The position numbers were made by a program, and so were the translations under genes. A stretch of DNA of 64,000 nt from Streptomyces diastatochromogenes (lineage in GTDB: Bacteria; Actinomycetota; Actinomycetes; Streptomycetales; Streptomycetaceae): NCBI GenBank assembly GCA_026913215.1, contig JAPTYK010000001.1, positions 3,720,001-3,784,000 of the forward strand, in the 5' to 3' direction. The notes beneath the pieces were generated by a model. That model was not told where the DNA came from, made no database searches, and saw nothing but the letters and a program-made list of their open reading frames with translations. Positions within the stretch are counted from its first letter, which is position 1; every line of letters begins with the position of its first letter. Positions 21,004-29,376 of this stretch are shown one piece after another.

Positions 21004-22594
21004 CGGGAGTCCCGTCCTTCCTCGGCGCAACCCCGGCGGGCGGTGGCCAGGCTGGGGGCGTAGCGGCCCGTGGGGTAGCGCGTGTGCAGTTCGCCGAGCA
21101 GGTCCCTCACGCGCGCGTGCCCGACCTTCCCCGCCCACTCCAGCGGGCCGACCGGGTAGTTGACCCCGAGCCGCATCGCCGTGTCGACGTCCTCGGCGGT
21201 GGCGACGCCCCGGTCGACCGCGTCGGCCGCGAGGTCGGCGAGCATCGCGACCGTACGGGCGACGATCATGCCGGGCACGTCGCCGATCACGGACACCTTC
21301 TTGCCGAGCGCCTGGAAGAGGCCCACGGCCTCGGCGAGGGCCTCGGGGGCGATGCCCTCGCGCGCCGACAGGACGATGCGGCTCGCGGCCGCGTAGTCGA
21401 GCGCCAGGTCGAAGGAGACGACCTCCTCGTCGGGGTGTTCGAAGGAGGTCTCGCCGTCGGCGAGGCCGAGCCTGACGCCGCCCGGCAGCTCGACGGAACC
21501 GTCCCCCTCCGTGCGCCGGACCTTGATCCCGGCCTCCTCGAAGAGCTTCACGAGCGGCTCGGCCGGCCCGAGGTCACCGCGCACGACGATCCGCTCGGGC
21601 GCCTCGGCCTGCGCCGCCGTGTGCGGCTCGGGCCGCTCCGCGCCCTCCGCGTACGAGAACCAGCCGTGCCCCGACTTGCGGCCGAGCCGCCCCGACTCGA
21701 CGAGCGGCGCTGCGCGAGCGAGGGGTGAACTTGGGGTCCTGGTGGAAGGAGTCCCAGACGGAGCGGGTGACGGCCTCGTTGACGTCCTGGCCGATGAGGT
21801 CGGTCAGCTCGAACGGGCCCATCCGGAAACCGCCGCACTCGCGCAGGGCCGCGTCGATGGTGGCGGGGTCGGCCGCGCCCTCCTCGTACACGCGGAGCGC
21901 CTCCGCGTAGAAGGGGCGGGCGACCCGGTTCACGATGAAGCCGGGGGTGTCCGCGCAGCGCACCGGCGTCTTGCCCCAGCCCTCGACCGTGGCGTACGCG
22001 CGCGTGGCGACGTCCGGGTCGGTGGCGAAGCCGCTGACGACCTCGACGAGGGGGAGCAGCGGCGCCGGGTTGAAGAAGTGCAGTCCGACGAAGCGGCCGG
22101 GCAGCCGCAGCCCTCCCGCGATGGCGGTGACGGAGAGGGAGGAGGTGTTGGTGGCGAGGACGGTGTCGTCGCCGACGATCTCCTCCAGGTCGGCGAAGAG
22201 CCGCTGCTTCACCGGGAGGTCCTCGACGATCGCCTCGATCACGAGGGCGGCGTCGGCGAGCTCGGCGGGGTCCTCGGCCGCGTGCAGCCGGCCGACGGCG
22301 GCCTCCGGGCGGCGGCCTCGAGGCGCCCCTTCTCCACGAGCCGGTCGAGGCGGGCGGTGAGGGCGGCGACGGCCCCGGCGGCGCGGCCGGGGCGCTGTCG
22401 TAGAGGCGCACGGGGTGGCCGGCGACCAGCGCGACCTGGGCGATGCCCTGGCCCATGGTCCCGGTGCCGACGACGGCGACGGTGCGGTCGGGGCCGATGC
22501 CCACGGTGCGGTCCTGTTCCTCGGCGGCGGTCTCACGGGTGGTCACGTCGTCGCTCCCCCTGACGGTCACGTTGGTGCTCACGTCGGCGCTCAT
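21000..22594 (-). CDS. 3-hydroxyacyl-CoA dehydrogenase (PaaH-type), frameshifted
   Basis: An about 530-residue two-domain dehydrogenase. NAD-binding VAVVGTGTMGQGIAQVALVAGH comes near the N-terminus (outlined), then ADAALVIEAIVEDLPVKQRLF, LATNTSSLSVTAIA and GLHFFNPAPLLPLVEVV, the hallmark FNPAP motif. A second C-terminal domain (GLFQALGKKVSVIGDVPGMIVAR, GVNYPVGPLEW) is also of this family. The length and duplicated C-terminal domain fit PaaH-type enzymes that oxidise 3-hydroxyadipyl-CoA in phenylacetate breakdown. Bases are missing near 22385, 22310 and 21705. ATG 22594 has GGGGAGG upstream. It is divergent from paaN and overlaps tetR. Confidence 0.85.
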
Positions 22595-22641
22595 GGGAGT
22601 GATCCTCCCCGATGGGTTTTCCACAGGATCGACAGACCCCC

Positions 22642-22669
22642 TTGTCCCGACCGATCGTTCGGTTACTCT
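22642..22669 (+). promoter_or_regulatory. paaN promoter with operator in the spacer
   Basis: -35 TTGTCC (22642-22647) and -10 TACTCT (22664-22669) are separated by 16 bases. The spacer plus its edges (22647-22664) is the reverse complement of AACCGAACGATCGGTCGG, the same 18-mer found at paaA. A repressor there would block RNA polymerase directly and could also shut the divergent dehydrogenase-tetR operon. A DnaA-box-like TTTTCCACA lies 20 bases further upstream. Confidence 0.75.
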
Positions 22670-22718
22670 AACTCCGTACGCGTCTCCCTGCCCAGCTCGA
22701 CGAGGAGTTGGTCCATCG

Positions 22719-24416
22719 ATGGCCACCGCTCAGCTGACCACCGACCGTCTGGCCGAGAAGCACCGGTCCACACTCGACCAGGCGCTCGAAACCATCCGCA
22801 CCCGCGCCTACTGGTCGCCGTACCCCGAGCACCCGAAGGCGTACGGCGCGGACGGCTCGCTCGACGCGGCGGCGGGCCTCGCCGCCCACCAGTCCGTGCT
22901 GAACACCCGCTTCGACCTCGACCAGCCCGGCACGGACGGCTGGACCGGTGGCGAGATCTCGCCGTACGGCCCGGCCCTCGGCATCGAGTACCCGCACGCC
23001 GACATCGACGTGCTGCTGCCCGCGATGCGCGCCGGCATGGGCGCCTGGCGGGACGCGGGCGCCGAGACCCGCGCCCTGGTCTGCCTGGAGATCCTCGCCC
23101 GGATCTCCGCCCGCACCCACGAGTTCGCGCACGCCGTCATGCACACCAGCGGCCAGGCGTTCATGATGGCCTTCCAGGCCGGCGGCCCGCACGCCCAGGA
23201 CCGCGGCCTGGAGGCCGTGGCGTACGCGTACGAGGAGCAGACCCGCACCCCCGCCGGCCGGGCCGGCTGGTCCAAGCCGCAGGGCAAGCGCGACCCCCTG
23301 GAGCTGAGCAAGGAGTTCACCCCGGTCGGCCGGGGCATCGCCCTGGTCATCGGCTGCAACACCTTCCCCACGTGGAACGGCTACCCGGGCCTGTTCGCCT
23401 CCCTCGCCACCGGCAACCCGGTCCTCGTCAAGCCGCACCCGCGCGCGGTGCTGCCGCTCGCGCTCACCGTGAAGGCCGCCCGCGAGGTGCTCGCCGAGGC
23501 CGGCTTCGACCCGAACCTGGTCGCGCTCGCCGTCGAGCGGCCCGGCGAGGGCATCGCCAAGACCCTGGCCGTCCGCCCCGAGATCCGGATCATCGACTAC
23601 ACCGGCTCCACCGCCTTCGGCGACTGGCTGGAGGCCAACGCCCGGCAGGCCCAGGTCTACACCGAGAAGGCCGGCGTCAACACGGTCGTGGTCGACTCCA
23701 CCGACGACTACAAGGGGATGCTGGCCAACCTGGCCTTCTCGCTCTCCCTGTACAGCGGCCAGATGTGCACCACCCCGCAGAACCTGCTGATCCCCCGCGA
23801 CGGCATCACCACCGACCAGGGCCCCAAGTCGTACGACGAGGTCGTCGCCGACCTCGCGGCGTCGGTCGGCGGCCTGCTCGGCGACGACGCCCGCGCGAAC
23901 GGCCTGCTGGGCGCCCTGGTCAACCCCGACGTGAAGGCGCGTCTGGAGGCCGCGGCCGGGCTCGGCGAGGTCGCGCTCGCCTCCCGCGAGGTGGTCAACC
24001 CGGAGTACCCGGACGCCGTGGTCCGCACGCCGGTCATCGTGAAGCTGGACGGCTCCAAGCCGGACGCCCAGGCCGCGTACTTCTCGGAGTGCTTCGGCCC
24101 GGTCTCCTTCGCCGTCTCGGTGGACTCCACCGACGACGCCCTGAAGCTGCTGCGCCGCACGGTCCGGGAGAAGGGCGCCATGACGGTCGGCGCCTACACG
24201 ACCTCGCAGGACACCGAGCGCGCGGTGGAGGAGGTCTGCCTGGAGGAGTCGGCCCAGCTGTCGCTGAACCTGACGGGCGGGGTGTACGTGAACCAGACGG
24301 CCGCGTTCTCCGACTTCCACGGCTCCGGCGGCAACCCGGCGGCGAACGCCGCGCTGTGCGACGGCGCCTTCGTCTCCAACCGCTTCCGGGTGGTGGAGGT
24401 CCGCCGCCAGGCCTGA
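22719..24416 (+). CDS. paaN: Phenylacetic acid degradation protein PaaN (aldehyde dehydrogenase-fold)
   Basis: Intact, 565 residues. PaaN carries an aldehyde dehydrogenase fold and in phenylacetate catabolism converts the ring-opened aldehyde. Landmarks are GRGIALVIGCNTFPTWNGYPGLFASLATGNPVLVKPH (outlined), the glycine-rich DYTGSTAFGDWLE, the EKAGVNTVVV segment and the catalytic Cys in SLYSGQMCTTPQN. The hydratase domain of bifunctional PaaZ is absent. ATG 22719 follows GACGAGGAG. A convergent TrmH gene ends 57 bases downstream, with a terminator hairpin between. Control is probably by the operator in its promoter. Confidence 0.93.
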   Translation: MATAQLTTDRLAEKHRSTLDQALETIRTRAYWSPYPEHPKAYGADGSLDAAAGLAAHQSVLNTRFDLDQPGTDGWTGGEISPYGPALGIEYPHADIDVLLPAMRAGMGAWRDAGAETRALVCLEILARISARTHEFAHAVMHTSGQAFMMAFQAGGPHAQDRGLEAVAYAYEEQTRTPAGRAGWSKPQGKRDPLELSKEFTPVGRGIALVIGCNTFPTWNGYPGLFASLATGNPVLVKPHPRAVLPLALTVKAAREVLAEAGFDPNLVALAVERPGEGIAKTLAVRPEIRIIDYTGSTAFGDWLEANARQAQVYTEKAGVNTVVVDSTDDYKGMLANLAFSLSLYSGQMCTTPQNLLIPRDGITTDQGPKSYDEVVADLAASVGGLLGDDARANGLLGALVNPDVKARLEAAAGLGEVALASREVVNPEYPDAVVRTPVIVKLDGSKPDAQAAYFSECFGPVSFAVSVDSTDDALKLLRRTVREKGAMTVGAYTTSQDTERAVEEVCLEESAQLSLNLTGGVYVNQTAAFSDFHGSGGNPAANAALCDGAFVSNRFRVVEVRRQA

Positions 24417-24423
24417 TCACGGC

Positions 24424-24453
24424 CTCGTGGGGGCCCTCCGGGGCCTCCACGAG
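24424..24453. terminator. Bidirectional terminator between paaN and trmH-type gene
   Basis: CTCGTGGGGGCC and GGCCTCCACGAG pair over 12 bases with one mismatch and a six-base loop, between two convergent stops. Confidence 0.7.
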
Positions 24454-24472
24454 AACCCCCGGGCCCCCGGAA

Positions 24473-25135
24473 CTACGGCGCCTCGATCTCCGCGTACCGC
24501 TGCACCCAGGCGTGCATGGCGATCGCGGCGGCCGCGCCCGCGTTGATCGACCGGGTCGAGCCGAACTGGGCGATCGAGCAGACCATCTCCACGTGGGCGC
24601 GGGCCTCCTCGGTGAGCCCCGGGCCCTCCTGTCCGAAGAGCAGCACGCAGCGGCGCGGCAGCACGGTCCGCTCCAGCGGGACGGCGCCCGGCAGGTTGTC
24701 GATCCCGATGACCGGGATGCCCTCCGCCGCCGCCCACGAGGTCAGCGACGCGGTGTCCGGGTGGTGCCGGACGTGCTGGTAGCGGTCGGTGACCATGGCG
24801 CCCCGCCGGTTCCAGCGGCGCCGGCCCACGATGTGGACCTCCTTCGCCAGGAAGGCGTTGGCGGTCCGCACCACCGAGCCGATGTTGAAGTCGTGGCCCC
24901 AGTTCTCCACCGCCACGTGGAAGTCGTGGCGGCGGGTGTCCAGATCGGCGACGACCGCCTCGCGCGTCCAGTACCGGTAGCGGTCCACGACGTTGCGCCG
25001 GTCGCCGCCCGCGAGGAGCTCGGGGTCGTACCGCTCGCCTTGCGGCCACGGCTCCGGGTGCGGCCCGACGCCGATCTCGGGGCCGAACCCCTCGTCGTAC
25101 TGGACCGGCTCGGGCTGTTCTTCCGTGGTGCTCAC
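24473..25135 (-). CDS. TrmH family (SPOUT) RNA methyltransferase
   Basis: An about 220-residue SPOUT-fold 2'-O-methyltransferase. The family motifs are present: NIGSVVRTANAF (motif 1), VLLFGQEGPGL (motif 2, SAM knot) and SIAQFGSTRSINAGAAAAIAM (motif 3, outlined). The RNA target (rRNA or tRNA) cannot be told. GTG 25135 (VSTTEEQPEP) is preferred; an in-frame GTG at 25165 overlaps the presumed HTTM stop as GTGA, so translational coupling from that start is an alternative. It is convergent with paaN and is not obviously linked to its neighbours. Confidence 0.9.
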   Translation of the reverse strand: MSTTEEQPEPVQYDEGFGPEIGVGPHPEPWPQGERYDPELLAGGDRRNVVDRYRYWTREAVVADLDTRRHDFHVAVENWGHDFNIGSVVRTANAFLAKEVHIVGRRRWNRRGAMVTDRYQHVRHHPDTASLTSWAAAEGIPVIGIDNLPGAVPLERTVLPRRCVLLFGQEGPGLTEEARAHVEMVCSIAQFGSTRSINAGAAAAIAMHAWVQRYAEIEAP

Positions 25136-25161
25136 CCGACGAGGGTACGGGGCCCTGCTCC

Positions 25162-26418
25162 TCACTCGTACGGCGCTGCTCGGGCAGCGGCTCGGCCGGC
25201 TTCCGCCTCAGCAGCCGGTCCCTGCCCCGGACCACCCGGGCGCCCAGCCACACCAGGAACGCCGTCGGCAGGAACACGGCGTCGGCGGAGATCATCGCGA
25301 GCGAGAAGACCGGCAGTCCGAGGAGCACCGCGATACCGGCGTGCTCCATCATCATCACGACGAGCAGGACGTTCTTGACCTTGCGGTTGAAGAGCGTGAA
25401 CGGGAACGCGACCTGGACGATCACCGTGCCGTAGGACAGCAGCATCACCATGACCCCGCTGGCGCCGAGCAGCCCGGAGAGGGCCGACCAGGGCGAGAAG
25501 TAGTCCAGGTGGAGCGGGTAGTACAGCGCGGTCCCGTCCTCCCAGCGCGAGCCCTGGATCTTGTACCAGCCGGCCGTGGAGTAGATCAGGCAGACCTCGG
25601 CCATGAGCACGACGAGAACGGCGTTGTGCGCGAGGTTGGCGAGGGCGTCGAGCAGGGTGCGCGGCTCCCCGGGCGCGATCCGGCTCACCAGCCACCACAG
25701 CCCGTTCCCCAGCCACAGCACCCACAGCAGCACCGGCACCCACCACTCGCCGCTGGCGTCGCTGAACCAGGTGGCGGCGAGGAGGAAGCCCCGAGCACCG
25801 TCCACAGCAGCGGTCCGACGACGTCTCGGCGCGGCGGCTCCCCGGCACGGGCCGCGCGGGCCTCCGGGCCGCCCGCCGGGCGTCCAGGGACCACACCTGC
25901 CCGCAGCGGGTGAAGACGAGGTAGATCGCGACGAGGTGGAGGACGTTGTCGCCGCCGTCGCCCACGAAGACGGACCGGTTCAGCAGCGAGCACGCCGACC
26001 ATGAAGACCACGGACACGGCCCGGGTGCGCCAGCCCACCAGGAGCAGCGCGGCGGAGAGCACCGCGAGCCCGTAGACGAGCTCGAACCAGATCCGGCCGT
26101 CCGACCACATGAGCACGGTGAAGGCGTGGTTGTCGGCGATCAGCCGCTGCGCCAGCTCCCAGGACCAGGGGCCGTCGGGTCCGTACAGCAGATGGCGGTG
26201 CGGGAGCTCGCGCAGCAGGAAGATCAGCCAGGTCAGCGAGAAGCCGATCCGGACGATCGCGCTCTGGTACGGGGCGAGGGCACGGCTCGTGACGGCCTGC
26301 ACGCCGCGGGCGAGCTTCCGGTCGAAGGGCTCGCGGGCACGCGCGGGCGTGGCGGGGACGCGGGCGTGGCGGGGACTCGGGCGTGGCGGGGACTCGGGTG
26401 TGGCGGGGAGATGCTCAT
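25162..26418 (-). CDS. HTTM domain membrane protein (vitamin K-dependent carboxylase-like), frameshifted
   Basis: Several helices characteristic of the HTTM (horizontally transferred transmembrane) family are visible: SAIVRIGFSLTWLIFLLRELPHRHLLYGPDG, WFELVYGLAVLSAALLLVGWRTR, NVLHLVAIYLVFTRCGQVWSL, PVLLWVLWLGNGLWW, STAGWYKIQGSRWEDGTALYYPLHLDYF (outlined; the conserved family block), LLSYGTVIVQVAFPF and ISADAVFLPTAFLVW. Shifts are needed near 26335, 25975 and 25798, and the C-terminus near 25162-25200 is unsure. ATG 26418 overlaps the DUF5819 stop (ATGA). A 17-base tandem repeat fills the N-terminal coding region. HTTM proteins resemble gamma-carboxylase; the substrate here is unknown. Confidence 0.8.
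26344..26411. repeat. 17-base tandem repeat, four copies, in the HTTM gene start
   Basis: Units CGGGCGTGGCGGGGAC(G/T) start at 26344, 26361, 26378 and 26395. Seventeen is not a multiple of three, so each gain or loss of a unit changes the reading frame between ATG 26418 and the first helix. Confidence 0.9.
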
Positions 26419-27239
26419 CGGCCCGCCTCCGCGCGGCTCGTGTCGGCACCGGAGGACCGGTCGGCCTCGGTGATCGTCCACCACGGGAAGGCGCGGTAGG
26501 AGGGGGTGGACCGCGACTTCTCGGTGCTCCACCGGGCGGCCGGGACGGGCCGGGCGACGGTGCGGAGCTGGATGCGCCGCACCTGGGGGCCGAGGGCGCG
26601 CCCGTCGGGGCCTTCGAGGGCGTCGAGCCTGAGCATCACGAGGCGGCGCATGTACTGCTCCGAGAGGTCGCCGCGCAGTCCGTTGGAGCGGCCGTTGTCG
26701 TTGTGCGTGTTGGTGTAGAAGTCCACGGCCCTGCGGAGCTGGTTCTGCTGCGAGTGGCTGGGGATCGGGTTGTGCCGGATGGCCTCGATGTCCTGGGCGG
26801 TGAGGTCGAGCCATCCGGTGGTGCGGCGGCCGCCGTCGGCGGCGGGGGCGAGGTCGACGCGGACCTCCAGGGCGAGGTTCGTCTGGAGCGGGTTGGGCGC
26901 GAAGAGCTTCCAGTTCTGCTCGAACTCGGGGTAGATCCAGTCGTCGACGACCTCGCCGTGCCGCTTGGTCAGCGTGTTGGACGGCGCCACGTGCAGGAAC
27001 ACCATCGCCAGGTGGACGCAGGCGAACACGCCGACGACGCCGAGCGCCACGGCGACGACGACCTGGTACGGCAGCGAGAGCGCCATGATCCCGACGCCGG
27101 AGCCGTTCCCGGCCGCCTTGTCGCCCGCGGCTCCGAGGGTGGCTCCCGGGGTCTCGGGAGGGGTCACCGGCGGGTCCGCGGGGGGTCTCCGCCCGTCGTC
27201 GCTCACCTCGACCGCGTCCTTTTCGACGTACGCGTCCAT
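26415..27239 (-). CDS. DUF5819 family membrane protein
   Basis: Intact, 274 residues. A disordered acidic/proline N-terminus, one membrane helix (LPYQVVVAVALGVVGVFACVHLAMVFL) and an extracytoplasmic domain with HVAPSNTLTKRH, IYPEFEQNWKLFAPNPLQTN and TEQYMRRL-type segments are as expected of DUF5819. The family is regularly found directly upstream of an HTTM gene, as here (ATGA overlap at 26415-26418), which suggests the two act as a complex. The FEQNWKLFAPNP block also occurs in HTTM-associated proteins. Nothing in the sequence gives its substrate. It is divergent from paaA, whose operator and a DnaA box lie in the 112-base gap. Confidence 0.82.
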   Translation of the reverse strand: MDAYVEKDAVEVSDDGRRPPADPPVTPPETPGATLGAAGDKAAGNGSGVGIMALSLPYQVVVAVALGVVGVFACVHLAMVFLHVAPSNTLTKRHGEVVDDWIYPEFEQNWKLFAPNPLQTNLALEVRVDLAPAADGGRRTTGWLDLTAQDIEAIRHNPIPSHSQQNQLRRAVDFYTNTHNDNGRSNGLRGDLSEQYMRRLVMLRLDALEGPDGRALGPQVRRIQLRTVARPVPAARWSTEKSRSTPSYRAFPWWTITEADRSSGADTSRAEAGR

Positions 27240-27269
27240 CCCGCCCCGATCCCGATCAGCCTGCCTCGG

Positions 27270-27278
27270 TTATCCACA
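27270..27278 (+). other. DnaA box TTATCCACA upstream of paaA
   Basis: TTATCCACA is the strong DnaA-box consensus. A perfect -35-like TTGACA follows at 27282-27287, but I see no good -10 at 16-18 bases from it. Confidence 0.6.
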
Positions 27279-27322
27279 GGGTTGACACCATACGGGCCGC
27301 CGACCCACCATTGAAGTCATTC

Positions 27323-27340
27323 AACCGAACGATCGGTCGG
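27323..27340 (+). promoter_or_regulatory. paaA operator, identical 18-mer to the paaN site
   Basis: AACCGAACGATCGGTCGG lies 11 bases before the paaA start. Its core ACCGA-N4-TCGGT is an inverted repeat. A neighbouring TTGAA-GTCA-TTCAA repeat (27311-27324) touches it. The position covers the probable start of transcription and ribosome site. Confidence 0.75.
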
Positions 27341-27351
27341 TAGGGAGTCTG

Positions 27352-28368
27352 ATGACCGCAGTGACGGCAGCGACGACAGGGACCACGGGCGCACCCGGCG
27401 TGTCGGACACGGCCGTGGCGGCGGAGCAGGCCGCCTACGAGGCCGTCTTCGACGCCGCCGTCGCCGCCGACGAGCGGATCGAGCCGCGCGACTGGATGCC
27501 CGAGGCCTACCGCGCCTCGCTCGTCCGGCAGATCGCGCAGCACGCCCACTCCGAGATCATCGGCATGCAGCCCGAGGCGAACTGGATCACCCGGGCACCC
27601 TCCCTGCGGCGCAAGGCCATCCTCATGGCCAAGGTGCAGGACGAGGCCGGCCACGGCCTGTACCTGTACAGCGCGGCGGAGACCCTCGGCACCAGCCGCG
27701 ACGAGCTCCTCGACAAGCTCCACTCCGGCCGCCAGAAGTACTCCTCGATCTTCAACTACCCCACCCTGACCTGGGCCGACGTCGGCGCGATCGGCTGGCT
27801 GGTCGACGGCGCCGCCATCACCAACCAGGTCCCCCTCTGCCGCTGCTCCTACGGCCCGTACGCCCGCGCGATGGTCCGGGTCTGCAAGGAGGAGTCCTTC
27901 CACCAGCGCCAGGGATACGAGGCACTCCTCGCCCTGTCGAACGGCACCGAGGCCCAGCACGCCATGGCACAGGACGCGGTGAACCGCTGGTGGTGGCCCT
28001 CGCTCATGATGTTCGGCCCGCCCGACGACGAGTCGACACACACCGCCCAGGCGATGGCCTGGAAGATCAAGCGCCACACCAACGACGAACTCCGCCAGCG
28101 CTTCGTCGACATCGCCGTGCCCCAGGCCGAGGCCCTCGGCCTCACCCTCCCCGACCCCGACCTCCGGTGGAACGAGGAGCGCGGGCACTACGACTTCGGC
28201 CCGATCGACTGGACCGAGTTCTGGGCCGTCCTCAAGGGCAACGGCCCCTGCAACGACCAGAGGCTCAGCAAGCGACGCCAGGCCCACGAGGACGGCGCCT
28301 GGGTCAGAGAAGCCGCGGCGGCCTACGCGGAGAAGCACACCGGACAGCACGGAGAGGGACAGGCATGA
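27352..28368 (+). CDS. paaA: 1,2-phenylacetyl-CoA epoxidase, catalytic subunit PaaA
   Basis: Intact, 338 residues. PaaA is the di-iron oxygenase subunit that epoxidises phenylacetyl-CoA. Carboxylate/histidine iron ligands are seen in QDEAGHGLYLY and in EESFHQRQGYEALL, the two helix-pair motifs (ExxH). Other family blocks are QHAHSEIIGMQPEANWI and SGRQKYSSIFNYPTLTWADVG (outlined). ATG 27352 is preceded by GGGAG. It is the first gene of paaABCDE; its stop overlaps paaB (ATGA). Repression through the 18-base operator just upstream is likely. Confidence 0.95.
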   Translation: MTAVTAATTGTTGAPGVSDTAVAAEQAAYEAVFDAAVAADERIEPRDWMPEAYRASLVRQIAQHAHSEIIGMQPEANWITRAPSLRRKAILMAKVQDEAGHGLYLYSAAETLGTSRDELLDKLHSGRQKYSSIFNYPTLTWADVGAIGWLVDGAAITNQVPLCRCSYGPYARAMVRVCKEESFHQRQGYEALLALSNGTEAQHAMAQDAVNRWWWPSLMMFGPPDDESTHTAQAMAWKIKRHTNDELRQRFVDIAVPQAEALGLTLPDPDLRWNEERGHYDFGPIDWTEFWAVLKGNGPCNDQRLSKRRQAHEDGAWVREAAAAYAEKHTGQHGEGQA

Positions 28369-28652
28369 CGACCGACGGTTGGCCGCTGTGGGAGGTCTTC
28401 GTGCGCTCCCGCCGCGGACTGTCCCACACCCACGCGGGCAGTCTCCACGCACCCGACGCGGAAATGGCCCTGCGCAACGCCCGAGACCTCTACACCCGCA
28501 GGTCCGAAGGCGTGTCGATCTGGGTCGTCCCCTCCACGGCCATCACCGCCTCCTCGCCCGACGAGAAGGACCCCTTCTTCGAACCGGCCGCGGACAAGCC
28601 CTACCGCCACCCGACCTTCTACGAGATCCCCGAGGGAGTGAAGCACCTGTGA
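28365..28652 (+). CDS. paaB: 1,2-phenylacetyl-CoA epoxidase subunit PaaB
   Basis: Intact, 95 residues. PaaB is the small bridging subunit of the PaaABCE epoxidase. WPLWEVFVRSRRGLSHTHAGSLHAPD, MALRNARDLYTRRSEGVSIWVVPS and the C-terminal YRHPTFYEIPEGVKHL are highly conserved in the family (outlined). The ATG at 28365 overlaps the paaA stop and the TGA overlaps the GTG of paaC, so paaA-B-C are coupled. Confidence 0.94.
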   Translation: MTTDGWPLWEVFVRSRRGLSHTHAGSLHAPDAEMALRNARDLYTRRSEGVSIWVVPSTAITASSPDEKDPFFEPAADKPYRHPTFYEIPEGVKHL

Positions 28653-29376
28653 CCGGCACCACCGACACCCTCACCGCCGCCGCGGCGCTCGCCCTCGGCG
28701 ACGACGCCCTCGTCCTCTCCCACCGCCTCGGCGAATGGGCCGGCTCCGCCCCCGTCCTGGAGGAGGAGGTCGCCCTGGCCAACATCGCCCTCGACCTCCT
28801 CGGCCAGGCCCGCGTCCTGCTCTCCCTCGTCGGGGACGAGGACGAACTCGCCTACCTCCGCGAGGAGCGCTCCTTCCGGAACGCCCAGCTGGTCGAGCAG
28901 CCCAACGGCGACTTCGCCCACACCATCGCCCGCCAGCTCTACTTCTCCACCTACCAGCGACTCCTCTACGGGCGGCTGGCAACCGGCGACGGCCCCTTCG
29001 CCGGCCTCGCGGCCAAGGCCGTCAAGGAGGTCGCCTACCACCAGGACCACGCCGAGCACTGGGCCCTCCGCCTCGGCGACGGCACCCCCGAGAGCCACGA
29101 CCGGATGCAGCGCGCCTGCGACGCCCTCTGGCGGTACACCGGCGAACTGTTCCAGCCCGTCGACGGCCTCGACCTGGACCTCCCGCCCTGGAGACCACCT
29201 GGCTGGACTCGGTCACCGACGTCCTCGGCCGGGCCACGCTCACCGTCCCCACCGGCCCCCGCACCGGCGCCTGGAGCGCGGGCGCCGGCCGACAGGGCCT
29301 CCACACCGAATCCTTCGGCCGGATGCTCGCCGAGATGCAGCACCTCCACCGCAGCCACCCGGGGGCGACATGGTGA
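28649..29376 (+). CDS. paaC: 1,2-phenylacetyl-CoA epoxidase subunit PaaC, one frameshift
   Basis: PaaC is the structural, ferritin-like partner of PaaA in the epoxidase core. ALGDDALVLSHRLGEW, LANIALDLLGQAR, FAHTIARQLYFSTYQ and KEVAYHQDHAEHW are conserved. One C is missing near 29188 (expected LPPLETTWLDSVTDVLGRATL). After correction the protein is about 242 residues and ends HLHRSHPGATW with TGA at 29374-29376. GTG 28649 overlaps the paaB stop (GTGA). The paaD start lies inside its last codons. Confidence 0.92.

Noticed and set aside
22415..25378. A 987-codon plus-strand frame over paaN
   Set aside because: Its residues are an Arg/Pro/Gly/Ala shadow of paaN and of the TrmH gene; no conserved segment.
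27282..27295. TTGACA with CATACG as the paaA promoter
   Set aside because: There is no acceptable -10 at 16-18 bases from TTGACA, so I could not define the promoter.
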